From Neobacillus drentensis (lineage in GTDB: Bacteria > Bacillota > Bacilli > Bacillales > Cytobacillaceae): 64,000 nucleotides of DNA. This document shows positions 1-10,032 of the stretch, one piece after another; within the stretch, counting starts at the first letter, position 1, and every line of letters begins with the position of its first letter. A program made the translations under genes and the position numbers. The stretch is from positions 3,722,501-3,786,500 of the forward strand of contig NZ_CP091110.1 in assembly GCF_021560175.1 (NCBI RefSeq), given 5' to 3'. The notes beneath the pieces were generated by a model that worked only from the letters and a program-made list of their open reading frames with translations, searched no databases and was not told the DNA's origin.

Positions 1-934
<934 letters not shown>

Positions 935-964
935 TTAGTTCAAACTATGTTCTTGTTAACTCTC

Positions 965-979
965 TGTTAGCGCTTTAAT
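965..979 (-). promoter_or_regulatory. Probable cre (CcpA) site upstream of the GH2 gene
   Basis: On the reverse strand the sequence ATTAAAGCGCTAACA matches the cre consensus WTGNAANCGNWNNCW except for one base (T for G at position 3). It lies about 50 bp upstream of the beta-galactosidase start, in the intergenic region shared with the AraC gene. This would fit glucose repression of a sugar hydrolase. It is a sequence match only. Confidence 0.45.
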
Positions 980-1086
980 AGAATTATATAATTGTATTTA
1001 TTTATATTAAATGGTTCACTTGGTGATTTTTTTGTCCATTTTGGTATAATAATGTTTCAGGACAAACCATATAAGTAGGGATTATC

Positions 1087-1920
1087 ATGAAACTAGAAAT
1101 GAAAAAAGACGTAATTTATCGGTGCATAGGAACGAATTTTACTAATGGTATATTAGCTTGTGGTTATATGACAAAACCTTCTAAGGAACAATCTCAATTT
1201 AGTTTTCTTATAGATTATTACAGCTGTTTCATACTGTTATCCGGAAATGGGTTTTATCATTTATCAAATGGTAAAAAGATTCCCATTCAAGCTGGTGACT
1301 TCGTTCAACGCATTCCCGGTGTTCTCCACTCCACAGAAGTAATTCCCGATGGCAATTGGTTAGAATTCTTTATCAGTTTTGGTCGTTCTACCTATGATTA
1401 TTTATATAGCATGAACCTCCTCCCAACTGATACTCCGGTCAGGAAGGTCGAATATGATGATAACTCTATCTATAGATTTAATCGGATGTTAAAACTATTA
1501 AAAGACGCTGATGATTCTGAACTCCCATATTTATCACTGAAAGCTCAGGAATTAGTATTATCTACTATTAATCCAATAACACAAACTCCTATCATAAGTG
1601 CTCAAGAAAAATTAATGGAAGAGGCTTGTCTCCTGCTTTCAACTGATATTGATACAAATATATCATTAGAAAAAGTAGCAGCCACTCTTAATATGAGTTA
1701 TGAGAATTTTCGAAAGCAATTCCGTAAATATATCGGCATTGCTCCTGCTCAATATCGAATTGAGCAAAAAATGAAACATGCAAAACTTATGTTATTATCC
1801 GGTATATCCATTAAAGAAACCTCTCAACTTACTGGTTACAGTGATACCTATTCTTTTACAAAGCAATTTAGTAATACTGTTGGAATATCTCCTGGTCGGT
1901 TTAAGCGGGATAGACGGTAA
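1087..1920 (+). CDS. AraC family transcriptional regulator, probably controlling the divergent GH2 gene
   Basis: This is a 277-residue protein with the usual AraC layout. The N-terminal half (about 35-105) is a cupin-like sugar-binding domain, with IQAGDFVQRIPGVLHSTE matching the AraC_binding pattern. The C-terminal hundred residues hold two helix-turn-helix motifs (NISLEKVAATLNMSYENFRK, then IKETSQLTGYSDTYSFTKQF) and end in the family signature GISPGRFKRDRR. It diverges from the GH2 beta-galactosidase across a 173-bp region, so it is most likely a sugar-responsive activator of that gene. The ribosome binding site (AGGGATT) is modest; a second in-frame ATG lies four codons downstream. Confidence 0.88.
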   Translation: MKLEMKKDVIYRCIGTNFTNGILACGYMTKPSKEQSQFSFLIDYYSCFILLSGNGFYHLSNGKKIPIQAGDFVQRIPGVLHSTEVIPDGNWLEFFISFGRSTYDYLYSMNLLPTDTPVRKVEYDDNSIYRFNRMLKLLKDADDSELPYLSLKAQELVLSTINPITQTPIISAQEKLMEEACLLLSTDIDTNISLEKVAATLNMSYENFRKQFRKYIGIAPAQYRIEQKMKHAKLMLLSGISIKETSQLTGYSDTYSFTKQFSNTVGISPGRFKRDRR

Positions 1921-1969
1921 AGAACTGTACATGGACGCTTGGAATCAAACATGATTTACTAACAATAAA

Positions 1970-2015
1970 AAGAAAGTGCCTGTCACCTAGCTAATTCGCC
2001 AAGTAACAGACACCC
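1970..2015 (-). terminator. Stem-loop with T-run on the reverse strand
   Basis: An imperfect 14-bp inverted repeat (GTGCCTGTCACCTAG against CAAGTAACAGACAC, with G-T pairs) is followed on the reverse strand by TTTCTTTTTATT. The T-run orientation suits termination of reverse-strand transcripts, that is of the decayed ABC gene. It is also only 50 bp beyond the AraC stop. Confidence 0.55.
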
Positions 2016-2040
2016 AGATTAATTAAATTAAGATTATCGA

Positions 2041-2440
2041 CTATAAAACCATTTATGATGCATTTTCAAACTGACTAATATTAAGCTCAGCATATAGAAT
2101 CCATTTTTTAAAAGTAATTCTTCGTGATTTCCTGGACAACAATAACGTAGTAGCTCTTGTGTTTCTTTTTTTTAGGACTGACCGCAATATCTATCAGTCT
2201 TATAATCTAATGCTGAAAAAGAATCATCGAAAATAAAGATTTCTGGCTGTCTATACACCGCACGGGAGATGGAAAGGCTTTGCTTCTGCCGCCGGAAATA
2301 TTTCGTACCGCCTTGAGAAATTGCCGCATCATACCTGTTTTCCATTTTTCCAACAAATTCTTACCTTGTCATATTTCAACGGCCTTCTTAATATCATGAT
2401 GAACCTTTGCTAAATTATTTCCTCTTTATCCATAAGTTAC
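2041..2440 (-). pseudogene. Remnant of an ABC multidrug exporter ATP-binding domain
   Basis: No intact reading frame exists here, but reverse-strand frames together preserve the C-terminal part of an exporter-type ABC ATPase. In order there are HHDIKKAVEI followed by an in-frame stop, then after a frame change at a poly-A run MENRYDAAISQGGTKYFRRQ (the family has NFSGGQKQ at this point), then QPEIFIFDDSFSALDYKTD, which contains the Walker B and D-loop region. A third frame has HEELLLKNGFY near the end. The signature motif is damaged and the helical, transmembrane and Walker A parts are missing. It is an old decaying fragment of the LmrA/YfiB-YfiC type, lying between the AraC gene and an unrelated drug exporter. 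Confidence 0.75.
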
Positions 2441-2460
2441 CATTACCTTACTCGTAATCA

Positions 2461-2504
2461 AAAAAATCAGTTTCAAATCCACATCATGGCTGGATTTGAA
2501 ACTG
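2461..2504 (-). terminator. Rho-independent terminator of the DHA2 exporter gene
   Basis: Perfect 14-bp arms (CAGTTTCAAATCCA at 2468-2481 and its complement at 2491-2504) with a 9-base loop are followed on the reverse strand by ATTTTTTT. The hairpin sits 60 bp beyond the exporter stop codon. Confidence 0.85.
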
Positions 2505-2563
2505 TCCATAACTTTCTATATAACCATTAGGAATCCATTTAACTAAACTAACAAATTAGTTAG

Positions 2564-4069
2564 TTAGTTAGTGCTTAACGTTTTTGCTGCTACCTTTTTC
2601 GAATGGGCTTTAGATTCTAAATCTGCAGCTTGTTTAACCTTTTTAATAAATAGGGATAGAAGTAGTCCGACGAGGCCAATCCCAATAATGACGAGGTATG
2701 CATCATTAATACCCTGAATGGTGGCTTCTTTAATCAGCTGCGCTTGATTCAAACCTTTAGCAGCTGCCGTAGGAATCAGATCCTGCAGGTGTGTTTTTGT
2801 CCGGTCAGACATAACCGTAATAAGAAGCGATGTCCCAACAGCACCAGCCACTTGCCGAATGGTATTGCTAATCGCTGTTCCGTGTGCATTTAACTGCTGT
2901 GGCAGTTGATTTAATCCAGCGGTCTGTAAAGGCATCATCATTAATGCCATCCCAATTCGGCGCCCTGTTGACATAAGAACCAAATCCAGATAACTTGTCG
3001 AGTCCGTCAAGTTGGTAAAGCCCATCGTTGTGGCAATCGTAATAATCATACCAATAACTGCTAGCCATTTTGCACCGAAGCGATCGAACAGCTTACCGGT
3101 AACTGGCATCAGGAATCCCATGATTAGCGCTCCTGGAAGCAGGAGCAAGCCGGACTCAATAGCTGAATAGCCTCGGACGTTCTGAAGGTAAAGCGGAAGC
3201 AGCATCATGTCTGCATACATGACCATGGTAACAGCGATATTGATAATCGTTGTTAAGGAGAACATACTGTACTTGAAAGAACGTAAATCAAGCAATGGAT
3301 TTTGCGATTTTAACTGTTTCCAAGAAAAGAGTCCAAGGGCTAAGATACCAGCAGCAATCGTACTTATTACCTCCACGTCTGACCATCCAAGGCTTCCAGC
3401 TCGGCTGAAACCATATAGCAAGGCACCGAAACCAATGGTGGAGAGTACGACACTCAGGATATCAAGCTTTGTATTAATTGGCTCCGATACATTTCGGAGA
3501 TAAATGAATCCTAGACCAATAACAATAACAGCAAATGGAATCATCCCGTAAAACATGGTTTCCCATTTGTAGTGCTCAATAATATAGCCGGCAATGGTAG
3601 GCCCGATGGCTGGAGCAAATATGATGGCTAGACCGACCATCCCCATGGCTGCTCCTCTTTTTTCAGGAGGAAAGATGGTAAGAATGACGTTCGTTAAGAG
3701 CGGCATAATGATTCCTGCACCTGCAGCCTGAATCATACGTCCGGTCAATAATAAAGGAAAGCCGGTTGCGACTGCTGAAACAATGGTTCCAGCTAAAAAT
3801 ATGATCATGGAAGCTTGAAAGAGCTGACGGGTGGAAAACCGCTGCATTAAGTAGGCGGTTATAGGAATCAACACACCGTTTACTAGCATGTAACCAGTAG
3901 TTAACCACTGGGCAGTGGCAGCTGTGATTTTAAATTCAACCATTAACTCAGGTGTTGCCACGCTCATGAGTGTTTGGTTTAAAGTGGCAATGAAAGCCCC
4001 TAATATCATAATGAACATGACAGGTCCCTTTTTTAACGAGTTTGTGACACTTTTTGGATGATTATTCAA
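2564..4069 (-). CDS. MFS multidrug exporter, DHA2 family (EmrB/LmrB-like)
   Basis: This is a drug:proton antiporter of the 14-helix DHA2 group in the cytoplasmic membrane. The first helix region reads MILGAFIATLNQTLMSVATP, the typical family opening; the motif-C-like segment GRMIQAAGAGIIMPLLTNVI follows, and many hydrophobic helices run to about residue 485. The TTG start at 4069 (501 residues) is chosen because AAAGGATAGGAAAA lies at correct spacing; an upstream ATG at 4132 would add 21 residues but has no ribosome binding site. It is divergent from a TetR-type gene that probably represses it. Closest functional guess is lincomycin/dye efflux as in LmrB; the substrate is not known. Confidence 0.9.
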   Translation of the reverse strand: MNNHPKSVTNSLKKGPVMFIMILGAFIATLNQTLMSVATPELMVEFKITAATAQWLTTGYMLVNGVLIPITAYLMQRFSTRQLFQASMIIFLAGTIVSAVATGFPLLLTGRMIQAAGAGIIMPLLTNVILTIFPPEKRGAAMGMVGLAIIFAPAIGPTIAGYIIEHYKWETMFYGMIPFAVIVIGLGFIYLRNVSEPINTKLDILSVVLSTIGFGALLYGFSRAGSLGWSDVEVISTIAAGILALGLFSWKQLKSQNPLLDLRSFKYSMFSLTTIINIAVTMVMYADMMLLPLYLQNVRGYSAIESGLLLLPGALIMGFLMPVTGKLFDRFGAKWLAVIGMIITIATTMGFTNLTDSTSYLDLVLMSTGRRIGMALMMMPLQTAGLNQLPQQLNAHGTAISNTIRQVAGAVGTSLLITVMSDRTKTHLQDLIPTAAAKGLNQAQLIKEATIQGINDAYLVIIGIGLVGLLLSLFIKKVKQAADLESKAHSKKVAAKTLSTN

Positions 4070-4295
4070 TATTTTCCTATCCTTTCTAAAATGAATATAG
4101 ACTTTATTTACAACGTGTATAATAATTGACATTGTATAAATTACTCTATAACGAGATGATTAATGTGACAACAGACAATTTCTTACGATGTGTAAATTAG
4201 TTATCATTTATTTCATTTTTGTTGTGTAATTCGTAAATAATAGACAGAATTAAAAATAGTGTAAATTTCCGTCCAGTAGGAAAGGTGAGTACAAA

Positions 4296-4880
4296 ATGAC
4301 AGACCAGGAAAAACCACGATTAGATCCTCGTATCCTTCGCACACGTCAATTAATCAAGGAAGCATTAATCGATTTACTACAAGAGGTGGATATCAATAAA
4401 ATAACGGTTAATCGGATTGCTGAACGCGCAACCATTAACCGTGTCACTTTTTATCTTCACTATAAGGATATTCCGGACATGCTGGAGATAATGGCACAGG
4501 AAATGGCTGAGGATATTGAGTCGATCATGGGAAGTAACACCGAGGACCAAAAAGATGACAAAAATATCGACTTTGTGAAGCTAGAAACCCTGCTTGAGTA
4601 TATTGCAAAAAATGCCAAATTTTATAAAGTAGTTCTCAATTCCAGACGAACTCCCATCTTTACAGAGCGTTTATTAACGATCCTCACGAAATCCATTACA
4701 GAGAAAACGGGAAACAACCGACTGGAGACGAGTCATATTATTCCAAGGGATATTGCGATCTGGTACGGTTCATCCGCTTTGATTGGAACGATTGTCGCTT
4801 GGCTGCGTAACGATATGCCCTATACTCCGCAATTTCTGGCTAAGCAGTTGTCTATCCTTTTTCGATTGGGCAAGGAGTAA
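4296..4880 (+). CDS. TetR/AcrR family transcriptional repressor
   Basis: The protein has 194 residues with a TetR-type DNA-binding N-terminus at about residues 14-60: RQLIKEALIDLLQEVDINKI, followed by TVNRIAERATINRVTFYLHY. The C-terminal part resembles the TetR_C_7/YfiR group common in Bacillus. The gene has a good ribosome binding site (GGAAAGGTGAG) and is divergent from the DHA2 exporter across 226 bp, so it most likely represses the exporter until a toxic ligand binds. The ligand cannot be inferred. Confidence 0.88.
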   Translation: MTDQEKPRLDPRILRTRQLIKEALIDLLQEVDINKITVNRIAERATINRVTFYLHYKDIPDMLEIMAQEMAEDIESIMGSNTEDQKDDKNIDFVKLETLLEYIAKNAKFYKVVLNSRRTPIFTERLLTILTKSITEKTGNNRLETSHIIPRDIAIWYGSSALIGTIVAWLRNDMPYTPQFLAKQLSILFRLGKE

Positions 4881-4956
4881 TTAAAATGAAAGCCTGATTC
4901 AGTTTAAGCAGCATGCCTAAGTTAAACAGAATTATAACTTATTAGTGACTTAGTTT

Positions 4957-5229
4957 AAAAAAGGTGATGTTGTCATTGCTTTGTTAAGTGCATGTATCAT
5001 GGATGAAGCTATGTTTGAAGATCCGTTTTCTTTATACATCCATCGTTCCAATAATAAAAGACATTTGACCTTTGGAAACGGTCCACATATTTGTTTAGGT
5101 GCGCCTCTTGCACGATTAGAAATGAAAATTGCTCTTGAGGCATTTTTGCAAAAGTTTTCTCGGATCGAACCGGTAGAAGGTTTTCAATTAGAAGAAAATT
5201 TAAAAGCTTCCGCAACGGGACAGTCGTAA
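4957..5229 (+). pseudogene. Cytochrome P450 C-terminal remnant
   Basis: The frame preserves only the tail of a P450, likely CYP107-type. It begins GDVVIALLSACIMDEAMFED, where the family has LSAANRDE, and continues into the haem-binding loop FGNGPHICLGAPLARLE with the axial cysteine. A stop codon (before 4957) closes the frame upstream, and the frame ends at SATGQS, short of the usual C-terminus. The roughly 300 upstream residues, including the I-helix and ExxR motif, are missing. It is therefore a degraded gene, although a TTG-initiated 82-residue frame remains. It lies between the TetR gene and a strong terminator. Confidence 0.8.
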
Positions 5230-5340
5230 ACTTGTCTGCAGATGAGGGTTCTTAAGTAAAGACCTGAACTTTTTTGCCGAGTTTTTAATAGATTTAAAAC
5301 TTATGTTTTATGAGATTAGCTTTTATAGAGCGAAACGTAA

Positions 5341-5380
5341 AAAAAACGCCTACCTATATGGTATTTAAAGGCGTTTTTTT
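5341..5380. terminator. Bidirectional rho-independent terminator
   Basis: AAAAAACGCC and GGCGTTTTTTT form a stem flanked by an A-run on one side and a T-run on the other. It can stop forward transcripts from the TetR/P450 side and reverse transcripts from the galactarate operon. Confidence 0.75.
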
Positions 5381-5403
5381 CCATATGGTGATTTTATAAC
5401 ATA

Positions 5404-5454
5404 CTAGGGCTGAGCTCCACCACGTTTCCGTTTCCGTTTGCCTTTGTCTTGCAT
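5404..5454 (-). CDS. Possible tiny basic peptide (16 residues)
   Basis: An ATG at 5454 follows TTAGGAGATTCAAGTGA, an acceptable ribosome binding site with 10-base spacing. It opens a 16-codon frame MQDKGKRKRKRGGAQP before TAG. Seven of 16 residues are Lys or Arg. It lies 60 bp downstream of the LarA-like gene on the same strand and ahead of the shared terminator, so it could be co-transcribed. I do not recognise it, and so short a frame may be chance; the ribosome binding site and extreme composition are the only support. Confidence 0.25.
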   Translation of the reverse strand: MQDKGKRKRKRGGAQP

Positions 5455-5514
5455 TCACTTGAATCTCCTAATATGCAATGATAGGAACATACCTTAAAGA
5501 TTCCACCGATTAAT

Positions 5515-6777
5515 TTAAAAGAGATTGCCGTTTTCGTTAAAACTCATATATTCTGGTTCACTTACTAGTTCAATATTTGGATTGTTCTTTGCTTCATCCA
5601 TCAAGCATTCAGAGATGAACAGATGTTCAAGCTCCAGCGTATTTTTAATTCGGATAATCTTCATATGGTTATAGTCAACATCAAAACAAGTTTTCATGGC
5701 AGCTCTTATCGCTAAGCTGTCATTTTCCATAACCATCGGAATTTTTACACTTTGTGCCAGTCTGTTAGTCAATGGGTTGGGGTAAGTAGATTCAAATGAG
5801 ATCTTATCAAAGAGTCTTCTTGAGCAAATATCAGCATTAGCCATTCCGTTTGCATTGCCATGTGACTCTTTTGTAAGATCGAGAACGGCTAGTCTTTGTG
5901 CCAGCGGATTATATTTTAAGGAACCTGAGTAATTTCTTCTAATGATATTTGGATCCATGCCGCTGCCTGAGATGTTTTTACCCATTTCATCCACGATTAG
6001 AACATCACATTTTTCGAACATAATGCTTGGCATAAGTTTATGTGCTTCTTGCAGTAATCCTGGTTCCTCATCCATTATCCGTTCCTTTGATATGGCAACA
6101 ATTTTATATGTTTCATCATAGGCGTTCTCAATCATTCCAACCGCAAATATAATGTTAGATTTTGCCAGAGTCACCCTTGCAATCTCATCCACTCTAAACG
6201 GAATGTTTTCTACACCGGATGAGTGAATGATTTCAGCCCCCACTTGTTTACCAAGCCCAACCGCAATCATTTTGGCCAAGCCGCTTTCATAGGGCGCCCT
6301 AAAGGATGTATGAGGCTTAATGCGGCCAGTAATAATAATCGCATCTGCATTCGTATGTGCATTCTTATCAATATTAACCGGGAGTCCATTTTTGGAGACC
6401 CCAATCTGAACAACTTCCATACTAGACACTATGGGTGCTCCAGTAGATTCTTCAGTAATCCCGAGTTCGGCAAGTATTTCTACTTGTCCCTCTCCAGTTG
6501 CTCCCCCATGGCTCCCCATGGTTGGCACAATAAACGGGTGTGCTCCTCTTTCTTTGACGGCAGTAACAATTTCTCTTACGATGCAAGGCATATTAGCAAT
6601 TCCTCTACTGCCCACCGCTATAGCAACCCGGTCACCATCCTTGACTCTCTCAATAATTTCTTTTTTATTGAGTTCTTCTCTAACCACCGCAGTTACATCG
6701 GCAATCGTTTCTCGTGGGAAACGCTGTCTGATTTTAATCATTCTTGGAATGTTGATCCCTCTGAATAATTTCTCCAT
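5515..6777 (-). CDS. LarA-like nickel-pincer racemase/epimerase (lactate racemase domain protein)
   Basis: A 420-residue protein of the LarA superfamily. LarA enzymes use a nickel-pincer nucleotide to racemise or epimerise 2-hydroxy acids. The residues that hold the cofactor in Lactobacillus LarA (His108, His174, Lys184, His200) have clear counterparts: His90 in GSHGGATGEG, His156 in GRIKPHTSF, Lys169 in SGLAKMIAVG and His185 in AEIIHSSG. The first His-His spacing (66) and the Lys-His spacing (16) are the same as in LarA. It starts after AAGAGGTATTTAAA. It sits 70 bp downstream of galactarate dehydratase in the same orientation, so a sugar-diacid or hexonate 2-epimerase role is more likely than lactate racemisation. 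The cofactor genes larB, larC and larE are not in the window. Confidence 0.8.
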   Translation of the reverse strand: MEKLFRGINIPRMIKIRQRFPRETIADVTAVVREELNKKEIIERVKDGDRVAIAVGSRGIANMPCIVREIVTAVKERGAHPFIVPTMGSHGGATGEGQVEILAELGITEESTGAPIVSSMEVVQIGVSKNGLPVNIDKNAHTNADAIIITGRIKPHTSFRAPYESGLAKMIAVGLGKQVGAEIIHSSGVENIPFRVDEIARVTLAKSNIIFAVGMIENAYDETYKIVAISKERIMDEEPGLLQEAHKLMPSIMFEKCDVLIVDEMGKNISGSGMDPNIIRRNYSGSLKYNPLAQRLAVLDLTKESHGNANGMANADICSRRLFDKISFESTYPNPLTNRLAQSVKIPMVMENDSLAIRAAMKTCFDVDYNHMKIIRIKNTLELEHLFISECLMDEAKNNPNIELVSEPEYMSFNENGNLF

Positions 6778-6847
6778 TTTAAATACCTCTTTTCAAAGGG
6801 AAACAACATAGATTATCCCCCTTTCTAAAAATATATTTATCCTTTAA

Positions 6848-8362
6848 TCAGGTGATTGGTGCTGGATTAAATAGAGTAAAATCATTATAAATTTCGTATT
6901 GTTCTGCAAAAGTTTGTTTTCTTCCGCTGGCTACATCAATAATTTCGTTGAATAATTGAGTTCCAATTTCTTGAATGGTTGCTTCACCAGTGGCGATTGG
7001 CCCTGCATTGATATCAATTAAATCTTGCCACATACCTTTCATATCATTTCTTGAACATACTTTAATGACTGGTGCAGCTCCTAATCCGTAAGGAGTTCCT
7101 CGTCCTGTCATAAAAACTTGGAGCGTGATTCCACTAGATAACTGGCACGAGCCGCATACAAAGTCACTGGCTGGAGTGGCTGCAAAAATCATCCCTTGTT
7201 TCGTTGGTCTTTCTCCTGGTGAAAGAACTTCTACAATCGGAGAAGTACCAGATTTAGCAATCGAACCCATTGCTTTTTCAACAATATTCGATAGACCCCC
7301 TTTTTTATTTCCAGGAGTCGGATTCGCTGAACGATCGACTTGACCATTATTCAGGTATTGATCATACCATTTCATCTCATCAGCTAATTTCTTCCCCACT
7401 TCTTTGCTCACACAACGCTCGGCAATGATATGGACACCATCACGAACCTCGGTTACTTCAGAAAACATGACAGTTGCACCCGCGTTCACTAACATATCGG
7501 CAGCATATCCGGCCGAAGGATTTGCCGTTACCCCTGAGAAAGCATCGCTCCCACCGCACTGTAATCCAATCGATAATTGTGAAAGAGGTAGTTCAACACG
7601 CTCTCTTTCATTCAATTTTTTTAATTTGTTTTCAGCCATATTCATAATTTTTCCCATAATCGACTGGTGACCCATTTCATTTTGAAACGTTACTACATTT
7701 TCTGAAGTGTTATAATCCTCATCCAATAACTTTTCTAAAGTTAGTTTTTCACATCCTAGCGAGATAATCATCGTCTCCCCACCAAAATTGGGATGCTTGA
7801 CCATGTTTTGCAGCATGCGAATCGGGATGTTTGCTTCAGGGGCATTGATAGCAACTCCGCATCCATAAGCATGGTTTATCGCTACCACATCATCAACATT
7901 TGGATATTTAGGAAGAAGTTCTTGTTTAATTCTCTTTACTGCGTTATTTAAAACACCTGTGACACATTGAACAGTTGTCACAATTCCCAATATATTTCTT
8001 GTTCCAGCATATCCTCCGTCTTTGTTTGGATAACCCATAAACGTTCGTGCTGGTGGTTGAGGTAACTCTTTTACTATATTCGTTCCAAACTGCATTTCAT
8101 CCAAAGCTGGCGGAATTGGAAGTTCTAACATATGCTCATTGATCCAGTCGCCCTTTTTAATAGAATGCAAGGCATATCCTAAAGTGACACCATATCGGAC
8201 GATTGGTTCGCCTTCTCCAATATTGCATAAGGCAATCTTATGTCCTTGGGGAATATCCTGATTTACTAGAATATCACCATTAGCAATGGTACCTGCTGGA
8301 ATGGCATTTACTGTAATAGCAACGTTATCATTATCATTAATTTTAATAATTCGATTTTCCAC
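6848..8362 (-). CDS. garD: Galactarate dehydratase (UxaA/GarD family)
   Basis: A 504-residue cytoplasmic enzyme that dehydrates galactarate to 5-keto-4-deoxy-D-glucarate. The first ~95 residues form the SAF domain ([18 protein letters not shown] and following). The remainder is the catalytic domain with conserved stretches [53 protein letters not shown] and the terminal LFNPAPIT, which resembles E. coli GarD closely and separates it from altronate dehydratases. It uses a GTG start behind AGGAGGGTAACGC. It is the first gene of a probable operon with the LarA-like protein and is divergent from a LysR regulator, its likely activator. Confidence 0.82.
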   Translation of the reverse strand: MENRIIKINDNDNVAITVNAIPAGTIANGDILVNQDIPQGHKIALCNIGEGEPIVRYGVTLGYALHSIKKGDWINEHMLELPIPPALDEMQFGTNIVKELPQPPARTFMGYPNKDGGYAGTRNILGIVTTVQCVTGVLNNAVKRIKQELLPKYPNVDDVVAINHAYGCGVAINAPEANIPIRMLQNMVKHPNFGGETMIISLGCEKLTLEKLLDEDYNTSENVVTFQNEMGHQSIMGKIMNMAENKLKKLNERERVELPLSQLSIGLQCGGSDAFSGVTANPSAGYAADMLVNAGATVMFSEVTEVRDGVHIIAERCVSKEVGKKLADEMKWYDQYLNNGQVDRSANPTPGNKKGGLSNIVEKAMGSIAKSGTSPIVEVLSPGERPTKQGMIFAATPASDFVCGSCQLSSGITLQVFMTGRGTPYGLGAAPVIKVCSRNDMKGMWQDLIDINAGPIATGEATIQEIGTQLFNEIIDVASGRKQTFAEQYEIYNDFTLFNPAPIT

Positions 8363-8486
8363 GCGTTACCCTCCTAAACTCTTGTTTTATTCTCAAAACA
8401 ATTGTACTCTTACATCATATATAAAGTAAAAGTGGTTATTTTTAGAATTCTATAAGAAAATCTAAGAGTACGTAGGAGAATTTCAA

Positions 8487-9401
8487 ATGGATCTAAAACA
8501 GTTGGACTATATGATTAAAATCGCTGAGGAAAACAATATTACAAAAGCAGCTGAAAAACTATTTATCACTCAATCAGCGTTAAATCAGCAGCTCTTAAAA
8601 TTAGAAAAAGAACTAGGAACGCAACTTTTTGTTCGTTCAAGGACAAATTGGCATCCCACTCAAGCAGGAGAAATTTATATTGAGAATGCAAAAAAAATGC
8701 TCCGTATTAAAAGAGATACCTACAACCAAATTAATGACCTATTGGATATAAAAAAAGGAAAGCTTAGTATTGGCTTAACTCCTGAACGTGGTCCAGAAAT
8801 GTTTGCAACCATCTATCCCACTTTTTACAAAAAGTATCCTAATCTAAAAGTGGAACCAATTGAACTGCCGGTGAAACAACAACAACATGAAATATCACTG
8901 GGGAATATTGATATTGGATTATTAACATTGCAAAATTCACAAAAAACAAATGATGAATATATCTTTATCTGTTCAGAAGATATTATTTTAGCTGTTCCTA
9001 AAGCGCATCCCCTAGCCCATTTAGGAGGAAAACTCGGTGATAAATTACCTGAAATAAGCTTAGAACTTTTTAAAAACGATACGTTTGCCCTTATGCAAAA
9101 AGGATCCACTCTTCGAGAAATTTATGATTATCTTACTGCCGATGAAGATTTTAACCCATCTATCTTGTTAGAAACTAGGAGCTGCCATACTTTGTACCAA
9201 ATGGTGGCCGAAGGAATTTGTTGTTCCATCATCCCAATGGCTTATGCCCAGCCTAACTCTAACGTCTCATACTTCGTCATCAAGCAAAAACCTGTTTGGG
9301 AAGTATGTGCATCTTATAAAAAAGGTACTTATCTAAGTAATCCTGCTAAAGATCTTATAGGTATTGCCAGTTCTTATTGGTCAAAAAAATTAAAACAATG
9401 A
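8487..9401 (+). CDS. LysR family transcriptional regulator
   Basis: A 304-residue LysR-type protein. The N-terminal winged helix-turn-helix spans about residues 1-60 (MDLKQLDYMIKIAEENNITK, then AAEKLFITQSALNQQLLKLE), and a LysR substrate-binding domain covers roughly 90-295. It has the ribosome binding site GTAGGAGAAT. The 124-bp gap to galactarate dehydratase on the opposite strand suggests that it activates the garD and LarA-like genes in response to an aldarate or related acid; the effector is an inference from neighbours only. Confidence 0.88.
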   Translation: MDLKQLDYMIKIAEENNITKAAEKLFITQSALNQQLLKLEKELGTQLFVRSRTNWHPTQAGEIYIENAKKMLRIKRDTYNQINDLLDIKKGKLSIGLTPERGPEMFATIYPTFYKKYPNLKVEPIELPVKQQQHEISLGNIDIGLLTLQNSQKTNDEYIFICSEDIILAVPKAHPLAHLGGKLGDKLPEISLELFKNDTFALMQKGSTLREIYDYLTADEDFNPSILLETRSCHTLYQMVAEGICCSIIPMAYAQPNSNVSYFVIKQKPVWEVCASYKKGTYLSNPAKDLIGIASSYWSKKLKQ

Positions 9402-9507
9402 AGAAAAAAAGCAGGTTTTCCTATTAACCTGTGGGAGTTAACGTACAACTCTTTACAAACTGTATGCTATAATTTGGAGGGTAAAATAAAGATAGAGGTG
9501 ACCATTT

Positions 9508-9978
9508 TTGGCAATACATGTTGTACTATATCAACCAGAAATTCCCGCTAACACTGAAAATATTGCACGCACTTGTGCCGCAACGGAAACAGCATTGCAT
9601 TTAATCCGGCCACTTGGCTTTTCAACAGATGAAAAGATGATCAAACAAGCCGGTTTAGATTTCTGGGAGCTTGTAAACATAACGTACTATGACTCATTAG
9701 ATGACTTTTTTTCAAAAAACCAAGGTGAGTTTTACTATATTGAAACGTTTGGTGAAAAACCACATTCATCTTTTGATTTCAGTGATGGTTCAAAAGAACA
9801 TTATTTTATGTTCGGAAAAGAAACAACTGGTTTACCAAAGGATTTACTTAGAAATAATAAGGACCATTTTTTAAGAATACCAATGAATGATCATATTCGA
9901 TCACTGAACCTCTCGAATACAGCAGCTATATTGGTGTATGAGGCTTTGCGTCAGCAAGGATTTCCCAATCTAAAGTAA
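9508..9978 (+). CDS. trmL: tRNA (cytidine(34)-2'-O)-methyltransferase
   Basis: A 156-residue SPOUT-class RNA methyltransferase that methylates the ribose of the wobble base of tRNA-Leu, formerly CspR/YibK. It has the characteristic start VVLYQPEIPANTENIARTCA, the middle motif MFGKETTGLP and the knot-forming end IPMNDHIRSLNLSNTAAILV. The TTG start follows AGAGGTGACC. Its length equals the family norm. It stands alone and is followed immediately by a terminator; it is a housekeeping gene unrelated to its neighbours. Confidence 0.93.
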   Translation: MAIHVVLYQPEIPANTENIARTCAATETALHLIRPLGFSTDEKMIKQAGLDFWELVNITYYDSLDDFFSKNQGEFYYIETFGEKPHSSFDFSDGSKEHYFMFGKETTGLPKDLLRNNKDHFLRIPMNDHIRSLNLSNTAAILVYEALRQQGFPNLK

Positions 9979-10008
9979 AAAAATCTTCCGGCTAGGAAGA
10001 TTTTTTGT
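9978..10008 (+). terminator. Rho-independent terminator after trmL
   Basis: AAATCTTCC and GGAAGATTT form a stem around GGCTA and are followed by TTTTTTG. The A-run before the stem could let it also serve the convergent reductase gene. Confidence 0.85.
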
Positions 10009-10032
10009 TTGTTTTTACTTACATAAATATAT

